From Deltaproteobacteria bacterium (GTDB taxonomy: Bacteria; Myxococcota_A; Polyangia; Polyangiales; Sandaracinaceae): DNA of 55,398 nucleotides. Below, piece by piece: positions 14,814 to 24,549 of this stretch. The translations under genes were made by a program, and so were the position numbers. The stretch is taken from assembly GCA_017303575.1 (NCBI GenBank), contig JAFLCL010000027.1, forward strand, positions 1 through 55,398, given 5' to 3'. Position 1 is the stretch's first letter, and each line of letters starts with the position of its first letter. The notes below the pieces were generated by a model. It was not told the origin of the DNA. It did no database searches and saw only the letters and a list, made by a program, of their open reading frames with translations.

Positions 14814-17348
14814 ATGATGCCCACCGAGCCGAGCTTCCCCATCGTGGGGATCGGCGCCGCCGCAGGGGCCGCGGCCCTCGAGGCATTCTTCTCGCGCATC
14901 ACCGATGCGTGGAGCGCTGCGTTCGTGGTGATCGAGGGCTCGACGCCAGATCAACCAGCGCTCGCACCCGATCGCGTGCGTCGGCTCACGCCGCTCGAGG
15001 TGGTCGTCGCGGACGACGCGACGCTCGCGCGACCCGACTGCGTCTTCCTCGCGCCGCCAGGGCACACGCTCGTGCTGCGGGGGGGCGTCTTCGATCTGCG
15101 GGCGCGCGCGGCGGCGCCCGTGCCGTGGCGACCCATCGATGTGTTCTTCCGCTCGCTCGCCTCCGAGCGCGGCGCGAGCGCCCTCTGCGTGGTGCTCTCC
15201 GGCACGGGGACGGACGGCACCGAGGGGATGCGCGCGGTGAAGAGCGCGGGCGGCCTCGTGATCGCGCAGAGCCCCGCGACTGCAGAGCACGGCGAGATGC
15301 CAGAGAGCGCGATCGCGACCGGGCAGGTGGACCACGAGGTCGCGCCCGCGGACATGGCGGCACTGCTGAGCGCGCACGTTCTCAGCGGTGGGAGGGCGCC
15401 GCCGCGCGAGCGCGACGGTGACGCGATGGACGAGCTCTTCGCTGCGCTCCGTGCTGCCACGGGCCACGACTTCTCCCACTACAAGCCGAGCACGCTTCGG
15501 AGACGCATCGAGCGCCGAATGGCTGCCGTCGGCGTCACGACCGTGGCTGCGTACGCCGAGCGTGTTCGCGGCTCGAGATCGGAAGCCGACCTCGCCTTCC
15601 ACGATCTCTTGATCGGAGTCACGAGCTTCTTCCGCGATCCCGAGGCGTTCCACGCGCTCGAGGCGGGCGCGCTGAGCGCGCTCCTGGCGGACAAGTCCGA
15701 TGACGCGCCGGTGCGCGCGTGGTCGGTGGGGTGCTCGACCGGAGAGGAGGCGTACTCGCTCGCCATCGTCCTCGCCGAGCAGGCTCGAAGTACCGGTCGA
15801 CGGCTCCGCATCCAGGTGTTCGCGACCGACGTCGACGAGCGGTCGATCGCCGTCGCGCGCGCGGGCCGCTACCCGGCGCGAATCGCGGCATCGCTCAGCC
15901 GCGAGCGCCTCGAGCGTTTCTTCTCGCTCGAGCCCGATGGCTCCTACCGCGTGAGCAAGGCGCTCCGCGAGATGCTCGTGTTCTCCGACCACGACGTGCT
16001 GAGTGATCCGCCGTTCTCGAGGCTCGATGTCGTGGTCTGTCGCAACCTGCTGATCTACGTCGACACGTCCCAGCAACGGAAGATGTTCGAGCTCTTCCAC
16101 TTCGCGCTGCGCCCCAGAGGGATCCTCTTCCTCGGAAGCTCGGAGAGCGTCGGAGAGCTGGACGACGCGTTCGTGGCGATCGACCGCGCCTCGAAGCTCT
16201 ACCGACGACGAGACTCGCTCGACCGCCACACGCGCGCGCCGTTCACCTCCGCGTCTCCTCTGAGCCACCCCCCCGCGAGCGCCGCCCGGCCCGACGCGGA
16301 GCCACCGACGCTCCGCGAGCGGATGGAGGCCGCCCTGCTCGATGCGAGCCCACCCAGCGCCCTCGTGGACTCGCTCGGGGAGATCCTCTACCTCCATGGC
16401 CGCGCGGGCCTGTTCCTCGAGCCGATGCCGGGGGAGGTGCGAGGAAGCAACATCCTCTCGATGGCGCGCGATGGGTTGCGGAGCGCGCTGGAGATCGCTC
16501 TGGCCGAGGCCGTGCGCACACACGGCGAGGCGGTGAGGCGCGACGTGCGCGTGCGAACCCACGGCGACGTCGCGAGCGTCGACGTCAGGGTCCACCCGCT
16601 CGCCGCCACCGCAGCACCGATGGATCGCCCGCTCTTTCTCGTCGTGCTCGCCGCGCGCGGCGGCGACGACGTGCCGCCGGCGCCGACGGAGATGGGGGCG
16701 GCCTCGCAGGTGGCCGAGCTCGAGCGCGAGCTGGCCGCCAAGGATCAGCTCCTCAGCACGACGCGCATCGCGCTCGAGCGCTCGATCCGCGAGCTGAGCC
16801 TCACCAACGAAGAGCTCCAGTCCGCCAACGAAGAGCTGCAGTCCACCAACGAGGAGCTCGAGACCTCTCAAGAAGAGCTGCATTCACTCAACGACGAGCT
16901 CACCGCGGTCAACACCGACCTCCAGCAGAAGATCGTCGAGCTCTCGAACGCCAACGACGACCTCGACAACCTGCTCGCCGGCACCGGGATCGCGACCCTG
17001 TTCCTCGACCTCGGGCTGCGCATCCTCCGCTACACACCGACCCTTCGGCGGATCATCCAGCTGATCCCCGCCGATGTCGGGCGGCCCGTCGCGCATCTTG
17101 CGTGGAGCCTCGTCGGATACGACGAGCTCGTGAGTGACGTCCATCGCGTCCTCGACACGCTCGTGCCGTGTGAGCGTGAGGTGCAGTCCAGGGACGGGTG
17201 CTGGTTCACTCTGCGAATCCTCCCGTATCGAACGCGCGAGAACGTGATCGCAGGCGCCGTGATCACCTTCGTCGACGTGACCGAGATCGTCCGCGTGCGC
17301 GAGGCGCTGCGCCGAGCGACGCACGCCGAGCGCTCGGAGACGACGTGA
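14814..17348 (+). CDS. CheB-CheR fusion with coiled coil and PAS domain; CheB part degenerate
   Basis: An 844-residue sensory protein. Residues 10-190 are CheB-like, 200-475 are a CheR methyltransferase (SAM-binding VGCSTGEEAYSLA at 305-317, and CRNLLIYVD), about 640-720 a coiled coil (repeats of TNEELQSANEELQST), and about 720-835 a PAS domain. In active CheB the nucleophilic Ser sits in GASxGG and the catalytic His in the QH pair. Here these positions read GIGAAAGA (Ser to Ala16) and VVIEGSTPD (QH to EG41-42), although the acid GTGTDGTEGM (D134) remains. The esterase is therefore probably inactive while CheR looks intact. The start is the first of two tandem ATGs at 14814. Its stop overlaps the GTG of the hybrid kinase (GTGA), so the two are a coupled signalling pair. 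Confidence 0.93.
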   Translation: MMPTEPSFPIVGIGAAAGAAALEAFFSRITDAWSAAFVVIEGSTPDQPALAPDRVRRLTPLEVVVADDATLARPDCVFLAPPGHTLVLRGGVFDLRARAAAPVPWRPIDVFFRSLASERGASALCVVLSGTGTDGTEGMRAVKSAGGLVIAQSPATAEHGEMPESAIATGQVDHEVAPADMAALLSAHVLSGGRAPPRERDGDAMDELFAALRAATGHDFSHYKPSTLRRRIERRMAAVGVTTVAAYAERVRGSRSEADLAFHDLLIGVTSFFRDPEAFHALEAGALSALLADKSDDAPVRAWSVGCSTGEEAYSLAIVLAEQARSTGRRLRIQVFATDVDERSIAVARAGRYPARIAASLSRERLERFFSLEPDGSYRVSKALREMLVFSDHDVLSDPPFSRLDVVVCRNLLIYVDTSQQRKMFELFHFALRPRGILFLGSSESVGELDDAFVAIDRASKLYRRRDSLDRHTRAPFTSASPLSHPPASAARPDAEPPTLRERMEAALLDASPPSALVDSLGEILYLHGRAGLFLEPMPGEVRGSNILSMARDGLRSALEIALAEAVRTHGEAVRRDVRVRTHGDVASVDVRVHPLAATAAPMDRPLFLVVLAARGGDDVPPAPTEMGAASQVAELERELAAKDQLLSTTRIALERSIRELSLTNEELQSANEELQSTNEELETSQEELHSLNDELTAVNTDLQQKIVELSNANDDLDNLLAGTGIATLFLDLGLRILRYTPTLRRIIQLIPADVGRPVAHLAWSLVGYDELVSDVHRVLDTLVPCEREVQSRDGCWFTLRILPYRTRENVIAGAVITFVDVTEIVRVREALRRATHAERSETT

Positions 17349-19522
17349 AGCGCGAGGGGACGCCTCCGACGCCCGCCGTGCTCCGTGCGCGCGCCGAGGC
17401 TCACGCGCTCGAGACCGCCAGTGCGTTCGAGGCGGACCTGGCGACGCGCACTCCGCACGAGACGCTCGGGCTCCTCCACGAGCTGCGGGTCCATCAGATC
17501 GAGCTCGAGATGCAGAACGACGAGCTGCGCCGAGCCTACGCCGAGCTCGACGGTGCTCGCCTGCGGTACTTCGACGTGTATGACCAAGCCCCGCTGGGCT
17601 ACTGCACGCTCGACGTCGACGGCACGGTGCTCGATGTGAACCGGACGGCGTGCGTGTTGCTCGCCATCGCGCGCGACGAGCTGGTGGGCCACAAGCTCTC
17701 GCGCGTGGTCCTCTCCGAGGACCAGGACGTGCTCTATCGCCATCGACGAGAGCTCGCGCGCGACGTGGCGTCGAGGTCGTGCGAGCTGCGGATGCGACGC
17801 AGCGACGGCAGCGTGATCTGGATGCAGCTCTCGACGAGCGTCGGCGAGGACAGGACGGGCGCTCCCGTGCTGCGGGGCGTGCTCAGCGACATCACGCAGC
17901 GACGCGAGGCACAGGCCGAGCTCGCGCGCAGTGTCGCGCTCACCCGCGCGACGCTCGACTCGATGGCGTCGCAGGTCGCCGTGATCGATGCCCGAGGGTG
18001 CATCGTGGCCGTGAATCGGCCCTGGGTGAAGGGCGCGGAGCGCCACGAGCGCGCGGGAGACGACCATGCTCGGGTGGGCGTGGGCGCCAACCTCCTCGCG
18101 GCCTGCGAGCCCTCGGCCACGGTCGCGGAGAGCGAGGAACGACTGAAGCAGATGCGAGAGATCCGCGACGGTGTCGCCGCGGTGCTCGAGGGGCGGCTCT
18201 CGCACTTCGCGACCGAGTACGTGTGTCGATCCTCTCACGGGGACACCTGGTTCAGGGTGAGCGCGACGCCCCTCGAGATCGTCGAGCGCGGCGCGGTGGT
18301 GGCCTACACCGACATCACCGGGGACAAGCGTGCGGCGGCCGAGCGAGCTCTGTTCGAGGAGCGGCTGCAGCAGGTCGCCAAGATGCAGTCGATCGGCCGC
18401 CTCGCGGGCGGGGTGGCGCACGACTTCAACAACATGCTCGCAGCCATCCTCACGAGCTCCGAGCTCGCGCTCCAGCAGATCCCGCTCGAGCACCCGGCGC
18501 GCGTCGAGCTCGTCGCGATTCAGGAGGCCGCCCAGCGCTCCGCCGACCTCACGCGCCAGCTGCTCGCGTTCGCCCGACAGCAAGCCATCGTGCCGCGGGC
18601 CGTCGATCTGAACGCATGCGTCGAGCCCATGCTTCGGATCCTCCGTCGGCTCGCCGGCGAGAGCGTCCGCCTGCGCTGGCACCCGGAGCCGAACCTGTGG
18701 ACGGTCCTCGTGGACCCAGCGCAGATCGATCAGATGCTCGCCAACCTCTGCACCAACGCCCGCGACGCGATGCCGAACGGCGGCACGATCGTGCTGTCGA
18801 GCGCGAACTGCGTGATCGATGCGGACTACTGCGCGGTCCATCACGAAGCGACCCCGGGCGAGTTCGTGCGGCTCACCGTCGAGGACGACGGCTGCGGCAT
18901 GGGACAGGAGGTCTTGGCCCACATCTTCGAGCCCTTCTTCACGACGAAGGAGCTGGGGGCAGGGACGGGCCTGGGACTGGCGACGGTTCACGGCGCGGTC
19001 GTCCAGAACGGAGGGTTCGTCACCGTCTGGAGCGAGCCGAGCCGAGGCACGCGCTTCGAGATCCACCTGCCTCGCACGAGCAGGAAGGCCGTCGAGCCAG
19101 AGCGCGTCGTGCAAACAGGACCCGCCACGGGCGGGAACGAGCGGATCCTCCTCGTGGAGGACGAGCCAGCGATCCTGAAGATCACCGCGAGGATCCTGGA
19201 GAAGCAGGGATACACGGTGCTTCGCGCGGGCAGCGCGGCCGAGGCGATCGGCATCGCCGAGACCGAGCGCGAGCCGATCCACTTGCTGGTGACGGACGTG
19301 GTCATGCCGAACACGAGCGGGCGCGAGCTCGCGAGCGAGCTCCTCGCGCGACGCCCAGACCTCAAGTGTCTCTTCGTGTCGGGCTACACGGCGGACGTGA
19401 TCGCGCGACACGGCGTGCTCGACGACGGCCTCGAGTTCCTACAGAAGCCGTTCTCGATCCACGAGCTCACGGCCAAGGTCCGTGCCGTGCTCGACGCCGT
19501 GCCGACGAAGCAGACGAGGTAG
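17345..19522 (+). CDS. PAS-PAS hybrid histidine kinase with C-terminal receiver
   Basis: A 725-residue soluble sensor kinase translated from a GTG that overlaps the preceding stop. An N-terminal helical segment (FEADLATRTPHETLGLLHEL) leads to PAS1 (about 75-190) and PAS2 (about 200-330). The HisKA box is GVAHDFNNML with phospho-acceptor His359. HATPase_c has an N box (NLCTNARDAM), a G1 box (DDGCGMG) and a G2 box (GTGLGLATV). The receiver (about 600-720) has acidic DE in VEDE and phospho-acceptor Asp651 in LLVTDVVMPNTSG. No membrane segment is seen, so the signal is cytoplasmic or relayed from the CheB-CheR-PAS partner. No DNA-binding output domain is present, so the phosphate must pass to another protein. 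Confidence 0.94.
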   Translation: MKREGTPPTPAVLRARAEAHALETASAFEADLATRTPHETLGLLHELRVHQIELEMQNDELRRAYAELDGARLRYFDVYDQAPLGYCTLDVDGTVLDVNRTACVLLAIARDELVGHKLSRVVLSEDQDVLYRHRRELARDVASRSCELRMRRSDGSVIWMQLSTSVGEDRTGAPVLRGVLSDITQRREAQAELARSVALTRATLDSMASQVAVIDARGCIVAVNRPWVKGAERHERAGDDHARVGVGANLLAACEPSATVAESEERLKQMREIRDGVAAVLEGRLSHFATEYVCRSSHGDTWFRVSATPLEIVERGAVVAYTDITGDKRAAAERALFEERLQQVAKMQSIGRLAGGVAHDFNNMLAAILTSSELALQQIPLEHPARVELVAIQEAAQRSADLTRQLLAFARQQAIVPRAVDLNACVEPMLRILRRLAGESVRLRWHPEPNLWTVLVDPAQIDQMLANLCTNARDAMPNGGTIVLSSANCVIDADYCAVHHEATPGEFVRLTVEDDGCGMGQEVLAHIFEPFFTTKELGAGTGLGLATVHGAVVQNGGFVTVWSEPSRGTRFEIHLPRTSRKAVEPERVVQTGPATGGNERILLVEDEPAILKITARILEKQGYTVLRAGSAAEAIGIAETEREPIHLLVTDVVMPNTSGRELASELLARRPDLKCLFVSGYTADVIARHGVLDDGLEFLQKPFSIHELTAKVRAVLDAVPTKQTR

Positions 19523-19555
19523 CGACGCACGGCGGGCCCATGCGAAGGTCGGCGC

Positions 19556-20404
19556 ATGCACGGCCTGCGCACCTTCAAGCTCGAGACGAAGGATCTGGAT
19601 GCTGCCAAGCGCTTCTACGAGCGCGCGCTGGGCAAGCCGCCCTACTTCGATCAGCCCTTCTACGTGGGCTTCGACGTCGACGGCTTCGAGATCGGGATCA
19701 CGCCCGAGGAGAGCCCGCGCGGCGCGGGACAGACCACGACCTACCTCGCGGCCGACGACGTGGACGCGGAGATGAAGCGGTGGATCGAGCTCGGCGCGAG
19801 CGAGCACGAGCCCGCGAGCGACGTGGGCGACGGCATCCGCGTCGGCGCGGTGCTCGATCCGTTCGGCAACGCGGTCGGCTTCATCCGCAATCCCCACTTC
19901 TCGCCGCGCCTCGTGAGCGCCTCGGCCGACGACGTGTCGGCGAGAGAGATCGTGCACGAGGTGCTCGTGCCGATCGCACGTGAGCGTGCGTGGGCGCTGT
20001 GGTCCACGGGCGAGGGGCTCACGCGATGGCTCGTGGACGACGCGAAGGTGGAGCTGCGCCCCGGCGGCGCTTACGAGATCTACTTCGTGGGCTCCGCGCC
20101 CGAGGGCAGCCGCGGCAGCGAGGGCTGTCGTGTGCTCGCGTTCGTGCGCGGGCGGATGCTGTCGTTCACCTGGAACGCGCCGCCCACGCTCGCCAAGACG
20201 CGGCACGAGCACACGTGGGTCGTGATCGAGCTCGTCGACGAAGGGGAAGGAACGCGCGTGCGGGTCACGCACACGGGCTGGCCCACGAGCGGCCTCCGCG
20301 ACGAGCCGCAGTGGGAGGAGACGTTCGTCTACTTCGACCGCGCGTGGAGGCGCGTGCTCGAGCAGCTCGCGTCGTACGCCGAGACGGGGACCAAGCCCGC
20401 GTGA
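19556..20404 (+). CDS. VOC (glyoxalase-like) and AHSA1/SRPBCC fusion protein
   Basis: A 282-residue two-domain protein. Residues 1-115 are a vicinal-oxygen-chelate module (MHGLRTFKLETKDLDAAKRF, YERALGKP, and VLDPFGNAVGFIRNP, the usual closing strand). Residues 125-280 are an Activator-of-Hsp90-ATPase-like SRPBCC domain (REIVHEVLVPIARERAWALW, EGLTRWLVDDAKVELRPGG, FTWNAPP, RVRVTHTGW). Each domain is common alone or as separate neighbouring genes; the fusion suggests both handle the same ligand or stress. The stop overlaps the GTG of the following lipoprotein gene, so it heads a three-gene coupled operon. Confidence 0.88.
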   Translation: MHGLRTFKLETKDLDAAKRFYERALGKPPYFDQPFYVGFDVDGFEIGITPEESPRGAGQTTTYLAADDVDAEMKRWIELGASEHEPASDVGDGIRVGAVLDPFGNAVGFIRNPHFSPRLVSASADDVSAREIVHEVLVPIARERAWALWSTGEGLTRWLVDDAKVELRPGGAYEIYFVGSAPEGSRGSEGCRVLAFVRGRMLSFTWNAPPTLAKTRHEHTWVVIELVDEGEGTRVRVTHTGWPTSGLRDEPQWEETFVYFDRAWRRVLEQLASYAETGTKPA

Positions 20405-20994
20405 TCGGGATCGTGCGGGCCGCGCTCGTCGCGATGATCGTGGTCGGCGGTGGCGGCACGAGCGGCTGTGCATCGGGCAGCCTCGCGACACCACGTCCCG
20501 CGGCGCCCTCGCCTGCACACCTGACGCTCGACTGGGCCCCCGGCGCATTCTCGTTGGTGCTGGGCGGCGAGACGATCTCGATGGACACGAACGCGCGCCT
20601 CCACCGTGGCGGGCTTCACTTCGCCACGCTCGAGCCGGACGGCCGCGTGGTCGACCCTTCGGGTCAATCGATCGCGACGCTGCTGCCCGACGGACAGATC
20701 GCCTACCGCGGCAACCTCAGCACCTTCCGGATCCTCGCGGATCTCCCGTCTCTTCTGTCCGTCGCACGCACGAGCACCGCGACCCCGATGCCGAGACAGA
20801 CCGTGGTGCGCGCGAGCCACGCGGACTTCGTCGTGCTCGAGGAGGACACGGTCACTGTGCTGCCGAGCCGGGGCGGAGCGGCGAGCGGCACCGTCACGTG
20901 GGGCTCGCCTGCGCACGAGCGGGTGCGTCCCGTGCTCGTGCTCGCGGTGCTGGTCGATCGCCTCGAGCAGGCGCGAGCGCGCGTCGCCCCATGA
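20401..20994 (+). CDS. Lipoprotein of unknown function
   Basis: A 197-residue protein beginning at a GTG that overlaps the previous stop (GTGA). The N-terminus is a lipoprotein signal (VRAALVAMIVVGGGGTSGC, lipobox SGC). The mature part is beta-rich: short strands with Gly/Asp turns (FSLVLGGETISM, HFATLEPDGRVVDPSGQS, TLLPDGQIAYRG) suggest a small beta-sheet repeat. Its last codons overlap the ATG of the next gene (ATGA). I do not recognise the family. Coupling to the VOC-AHSA1 fusion and the HEXXH protein is the only functional hint. Confidence 0.7.
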   Translation: MIGIVRAALVAMIVVGGGGTSGCASGSLATPRPAAPSPAHLTLDWAPGAFSLVLGGETISMDTNARLHRGGLHFATLEPDGRVVDPSGQSIATLLPDGQIAYRGNLSTFRILADLPSLLSVARTSTATPMPRQTVVRASHADFVVLEEDTVTVLPSRGGAASGTVTWGSPAHERVRPVLVLAVLVDRLEQARARVAP

Positions 20995-22739
20995 GCCGAG
21001 CGCGCTGGCGATCGTTGCTCCGCGTGAGGGAGCGCGTCCTCGTCGATCACCTCGTCGAGACCGCGCGCGCGATGCGTGCCGATCGCGCGACGCTCGCGAC
21101 GTGGGCCGCGCTCGCAGGCCTCCCCGAAGGAGAGGTCGTCGCCTCGCCGTTCGGCGCGCGCATGATCGCGCTGGGTCTCGAGGCGGGCGCGCGCACCGTG
21201 CACCACGAGCTGCGGCCGCTGCTCACGTGGCATCGCAGCGTGCGTCCGCGCGGCGCGACGCGCGATCCGCTCCACGGCCAGTGGCACCGCGGCGCGCTCC
21301 GCACCGGCAAGTACGAAGAGTTCTGTCAGGAGGATCCGTTCTGCACCTACCACCCGGAGCACAGCGCGAAGTGGGCGCCCCACGAGATGCTCCATCGCGC
21401 CGTGGGTTTTCATGCGCCCGCGGAGGTGAACGGCTTCACGCGCTACGTGGCCGCGCGGCTCAACGAGCTCTTGCCGGTCGCGACCTGGTACGGCCTCGAG
21501 CACGCGCTGCGTCTCGATCGCAACGGTCCCTTCGATCGTGCGCTCGAGGGACGTGAGCTCGACGCACCGATCGAGCGCGCGCGCTGGCTCCACGAGGACG
21601 AGCGCTCGCTCGCGCGACGCGCACGCAAGGCCGCACCGCTCCTGCGCTGGACGCTCGAGCGCACGAGCGCCGAGCTCGCCGCGATCGACGAGGAGCTCGC
21701 GAGCGGCACGCTCATCCCTTCGCGCGATGCAGGCGCGGAGTCGTTCCCCGACGTGCGTCTCGACGCATCCGCGGACGCGCTCGCCTACGTGCACGCGCAC
21801 GAACGTCGCCTCTCGAGCCCCGCGGTCGCGCGTGTGACCTCGGCGCTCGCGCGCCAACACCACTCCACGCTCGGAGCGCTGCGCACGCGTGTCGATGACG
21901 TGCTCGATCGGCTGCTCTTCGCACGGCTCGCGTCTCGACCGAGCGAGGTGCGTCGAGCGATCGCAGCGAACGTCGTTCACGACCTGCTCTCGCGCGCAGC
22001 GCTCGTGCGTCCGGTCGACGACGCGCTCCACCGTGGGCTCGTGGATGGCGCGCACCGCCTGATCCGCGCGAAGCGCGTCGACAGCATCACGCTCGCATCG
22101 CTCGGAGCAGAGCTCGTTCGGTCCCTGACGCCGTCGATCGGTCGCGCACGTGCGGAGTCCATCGCGACGCTCGGTCTCACCTCACCGATCGTCTCCATCG
22201 ACGTCGCCGCCACACGGCGTGGTGTCTCGATCGTCGCGCCGCACACGGCGGCGTGGCTCGGGCGGGCGGGCACGCGCGTCGTCGTGGATCAGCTCGTCGC
22301 CGAGGGACCCGCGCGCGGGCACCTCGCGACGAGGATCGCCCGCATCGTCGCGCCCGACGACCTTCCCCTCTCCGAGCTCGCGAGGCTGGAGGGCGTGCTC
22401 GACCGGCCCCCCGCACATGATCCTCGCGTCGCTTGGTCGATCGAGGTCGCGGACGCCGAGGACGACGCCCGTGTGTCTCTCCGAGGCGGCGCACGCATCG
22501 AGCGTTTCACAGCCGACGTGCTCCAGCTCCATCGCGGTGAGCCTGCAGACGACGAGCCGCGATGGGTCGCGACTGCGCACGTCGACGCTCAGCCCGTGCT
22601 GTGTGAGCTGCCCGATCGGGTCGCCACCACGCTCACGTCCTCTCCCAGCCACCGCCTCGGCGCGCTGCGTCGCGCGATCGGCGCGCAGGCCGTCGAAACG
22701 CTCGTCGAGGTGGGCCTCCTCGTGGTCCTCCCCGCCTGA
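20991..22739 (+). CDS. Unknown protein with HEXXH zinc-peptidase-like motif
   Basis: A 582-residue protein with no signal peptide. The N-terminal region contains FCQEDPFCTYHPEHSAKWAP immediately before HEMLHRAVGF: HEMLH (131-135) is a perfect HEXXH zinc-binding motif on a helix. It is followed by RYVAARLNELLPVATWYGLE, whose Glu159 or Glu170 could be a third zinc ligand as in gluzincins. The remaining 400 residues are Arg/Ala-rich, helical and unrecognised. Metallopeptidase activity is inferred from the motif alone. The gene overlaps the preceding lipoprotein gene by 4 nt (ATGA) and ends the operon that begins with the VOC-AHSA1 protein. Confidence 0.7.
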   Translation: MSRARWRSLLRVRERVLVDHLVETARAMRADRATLATWAALAGLPEGEVVASPFGARMIALGLEAGARTVHHELRPLLTWHRSVRPRGATRDPLHGQWHRGALRTGKYEEFCQEDPFCTYHPEHSAKWAPHEMLHRAVGFHAPAEVNGFTRYVAARLNELLPVATWYGLEHALRLDRNGPFDRALEGRELDAPIERARWLHEDERSLARRARKAAPLLRWTLERTSAELAAIDEELASGTLIPSRDAGAESFPDVRLDASADALAYVHAHERRLSSPAVARVTSALARQHHSTLGALRTRVDDVLDRLLFARLASRPSEVRRAIAANVVHDLLSRAALVRPVDDALHRGLVDGAHRLIRAKRVDSITLASLGAELVRSLTPSIGRARAESIATLGLTSPIVSIDVAATRRGVSIVAPHTAAWLGRAGTRVVVDQLVAEGPARGHLATRIARIVAPDDLPLSELARLEGVLDRPPAHDPRVAWSIEVADAEDDARVSLRGGARIERFTADVLQLHRGEPADDEPRWVATAHVDAQPVLCELPDRVATTLTSSPSHRLGALRRAIGAQAVETLVEVGLLVVLPA

Positions 22740-22832
22740 TGGGAGGGCCGACGCTGCACGTTGCGGCGGTGCACCGATGTGGTTCGTCACCGCGCCTTCC
22801 TTCGCACGCGCCGACGACGCACGCTGAGGCCC

Positions 22833-23777
<945 letters not shown>

Positions 23778-23979
23778 CGCGGGGTCGGGCCCCCGCATCG
23801 AGCGCCGGAGGCGCGGGAAACGCAGGGACCGAGAACGAATCGCTCTCGGTCGCGGGATTGGTTGGGGCGCCACGCGGCGGGGTCTGCGCAGCAGACCCCT
23901 GGAGCGGGAGTGAGGAGGAGTCTTCGACATCGAACGACGGGGAGCTCGAGGGGCCAAAGGTCCCTCGACCCAGGCCAAC
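23778..23979. terminator. Hairpin-rich gap between convergent genes
   Basis: This 200-bp stretch holds no gene but several stem-loops. GGGGTCTGC-gca-GCAGACCCC at 23879-23899 is a perfect 9-bp stem. TCGAGGG...CCCTCGA lies near 23947-23970. CCGAGA...TCTCGG lies near 23829-23850. It separates a plus-strand and a minus-strand gene, so bidirectional termination is likely. The string GGGACCGAGAA near 23825-23836 also occurs in family A repeat copies 2 and 3, suggesting a decayed copy. Confidence 0.5.
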
Positions 23980-24447
23980 TCAGAGCGTCTCGTCGACGCA
24001 GATGCCGGCCTCGAGGCCGCACACGTCGGGGTTCTCGTCGGGCGGATACGGACGGTAGATCGCGAGGGTGCATGCCTCGCCGGGGCGACAGTCCTCGGGG
24101 CCGTCGCAGTCCGCCATCGGATAGCACCCTGCTGGCCAGAACTGAGGCGTCTCACCGCACCCCTCGGTCATCCAACGGCAGGTCGCGGCGATGCACGCGT
24201 CCGCGTCGGTGATCGCACGACAGTCGGTGGGCGCGGCATCGACGACGGGCGCGTCGGGCGACACGACGGGCGCGTCCTCGTCAGCGCTCGAGAACGCATC
24301 GTCGGCGCCTGTCGACGCGTCCTCCGCGGCGGTCACGAAGGCATCGGGAGAAGACGCCGCGTCGGGCGACGCCTCACCACCCCCACACCCCATCGCAAAG
24401 ACCATGAGAACGAAGGACGCCTTCTCGAACGTTCGGGTACTGCTCAT
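23980..24447 (-). CDS. Small cysteine-containing lipoprotein
   Basis: A 155-residue lipoprotein. A purine-rich ribosome binding site (GAGGAG) precedes the ATG at 24447. The signal ends with lipobox FAMGC, followed by a 55-residue Asp/Ala/Ser linker (DAASSPDAFVTAAEDAST and onward). The C-terminal 80 residues hold about ten Cys (CRAITDADACIAATCRW, CGETPQFWPAGCYPMADCDG, CRPGEACTLAIY, CGLEAGICVDE), probably as disulfides. The same linker style appears in other lipoproteins of this window. Function unknown; the protein is probably anchored in the outer membrane and exposed. The frame stays open upstream for hundreds of codons, but as an antisense shadow. Confidence 0.78.
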   Translation of the reverse strand: MSSTRTFEKASFVLMVFAMGCGGGEASPDAASSPDAFVTAAEDASTGADDAFSSADEDAPVVSPDAPVVDAAPTDCRAITDADACIAATCRWMTEGCGETPQFWPAGCYPMADCDGPEDCRPGEACTLAIYRPYPPDENPDVCGLEAGICVDETL

Positions 24448-24549
24448 CAGCCACACTCCTCGGCGCGCACGAGAATCCATCCGAGGCGTCGACGCAAGAG
24501 CGATCGATGGGGCCGCGTGGCGATGCGTGGGCGTGGCACCATCGAGCGC

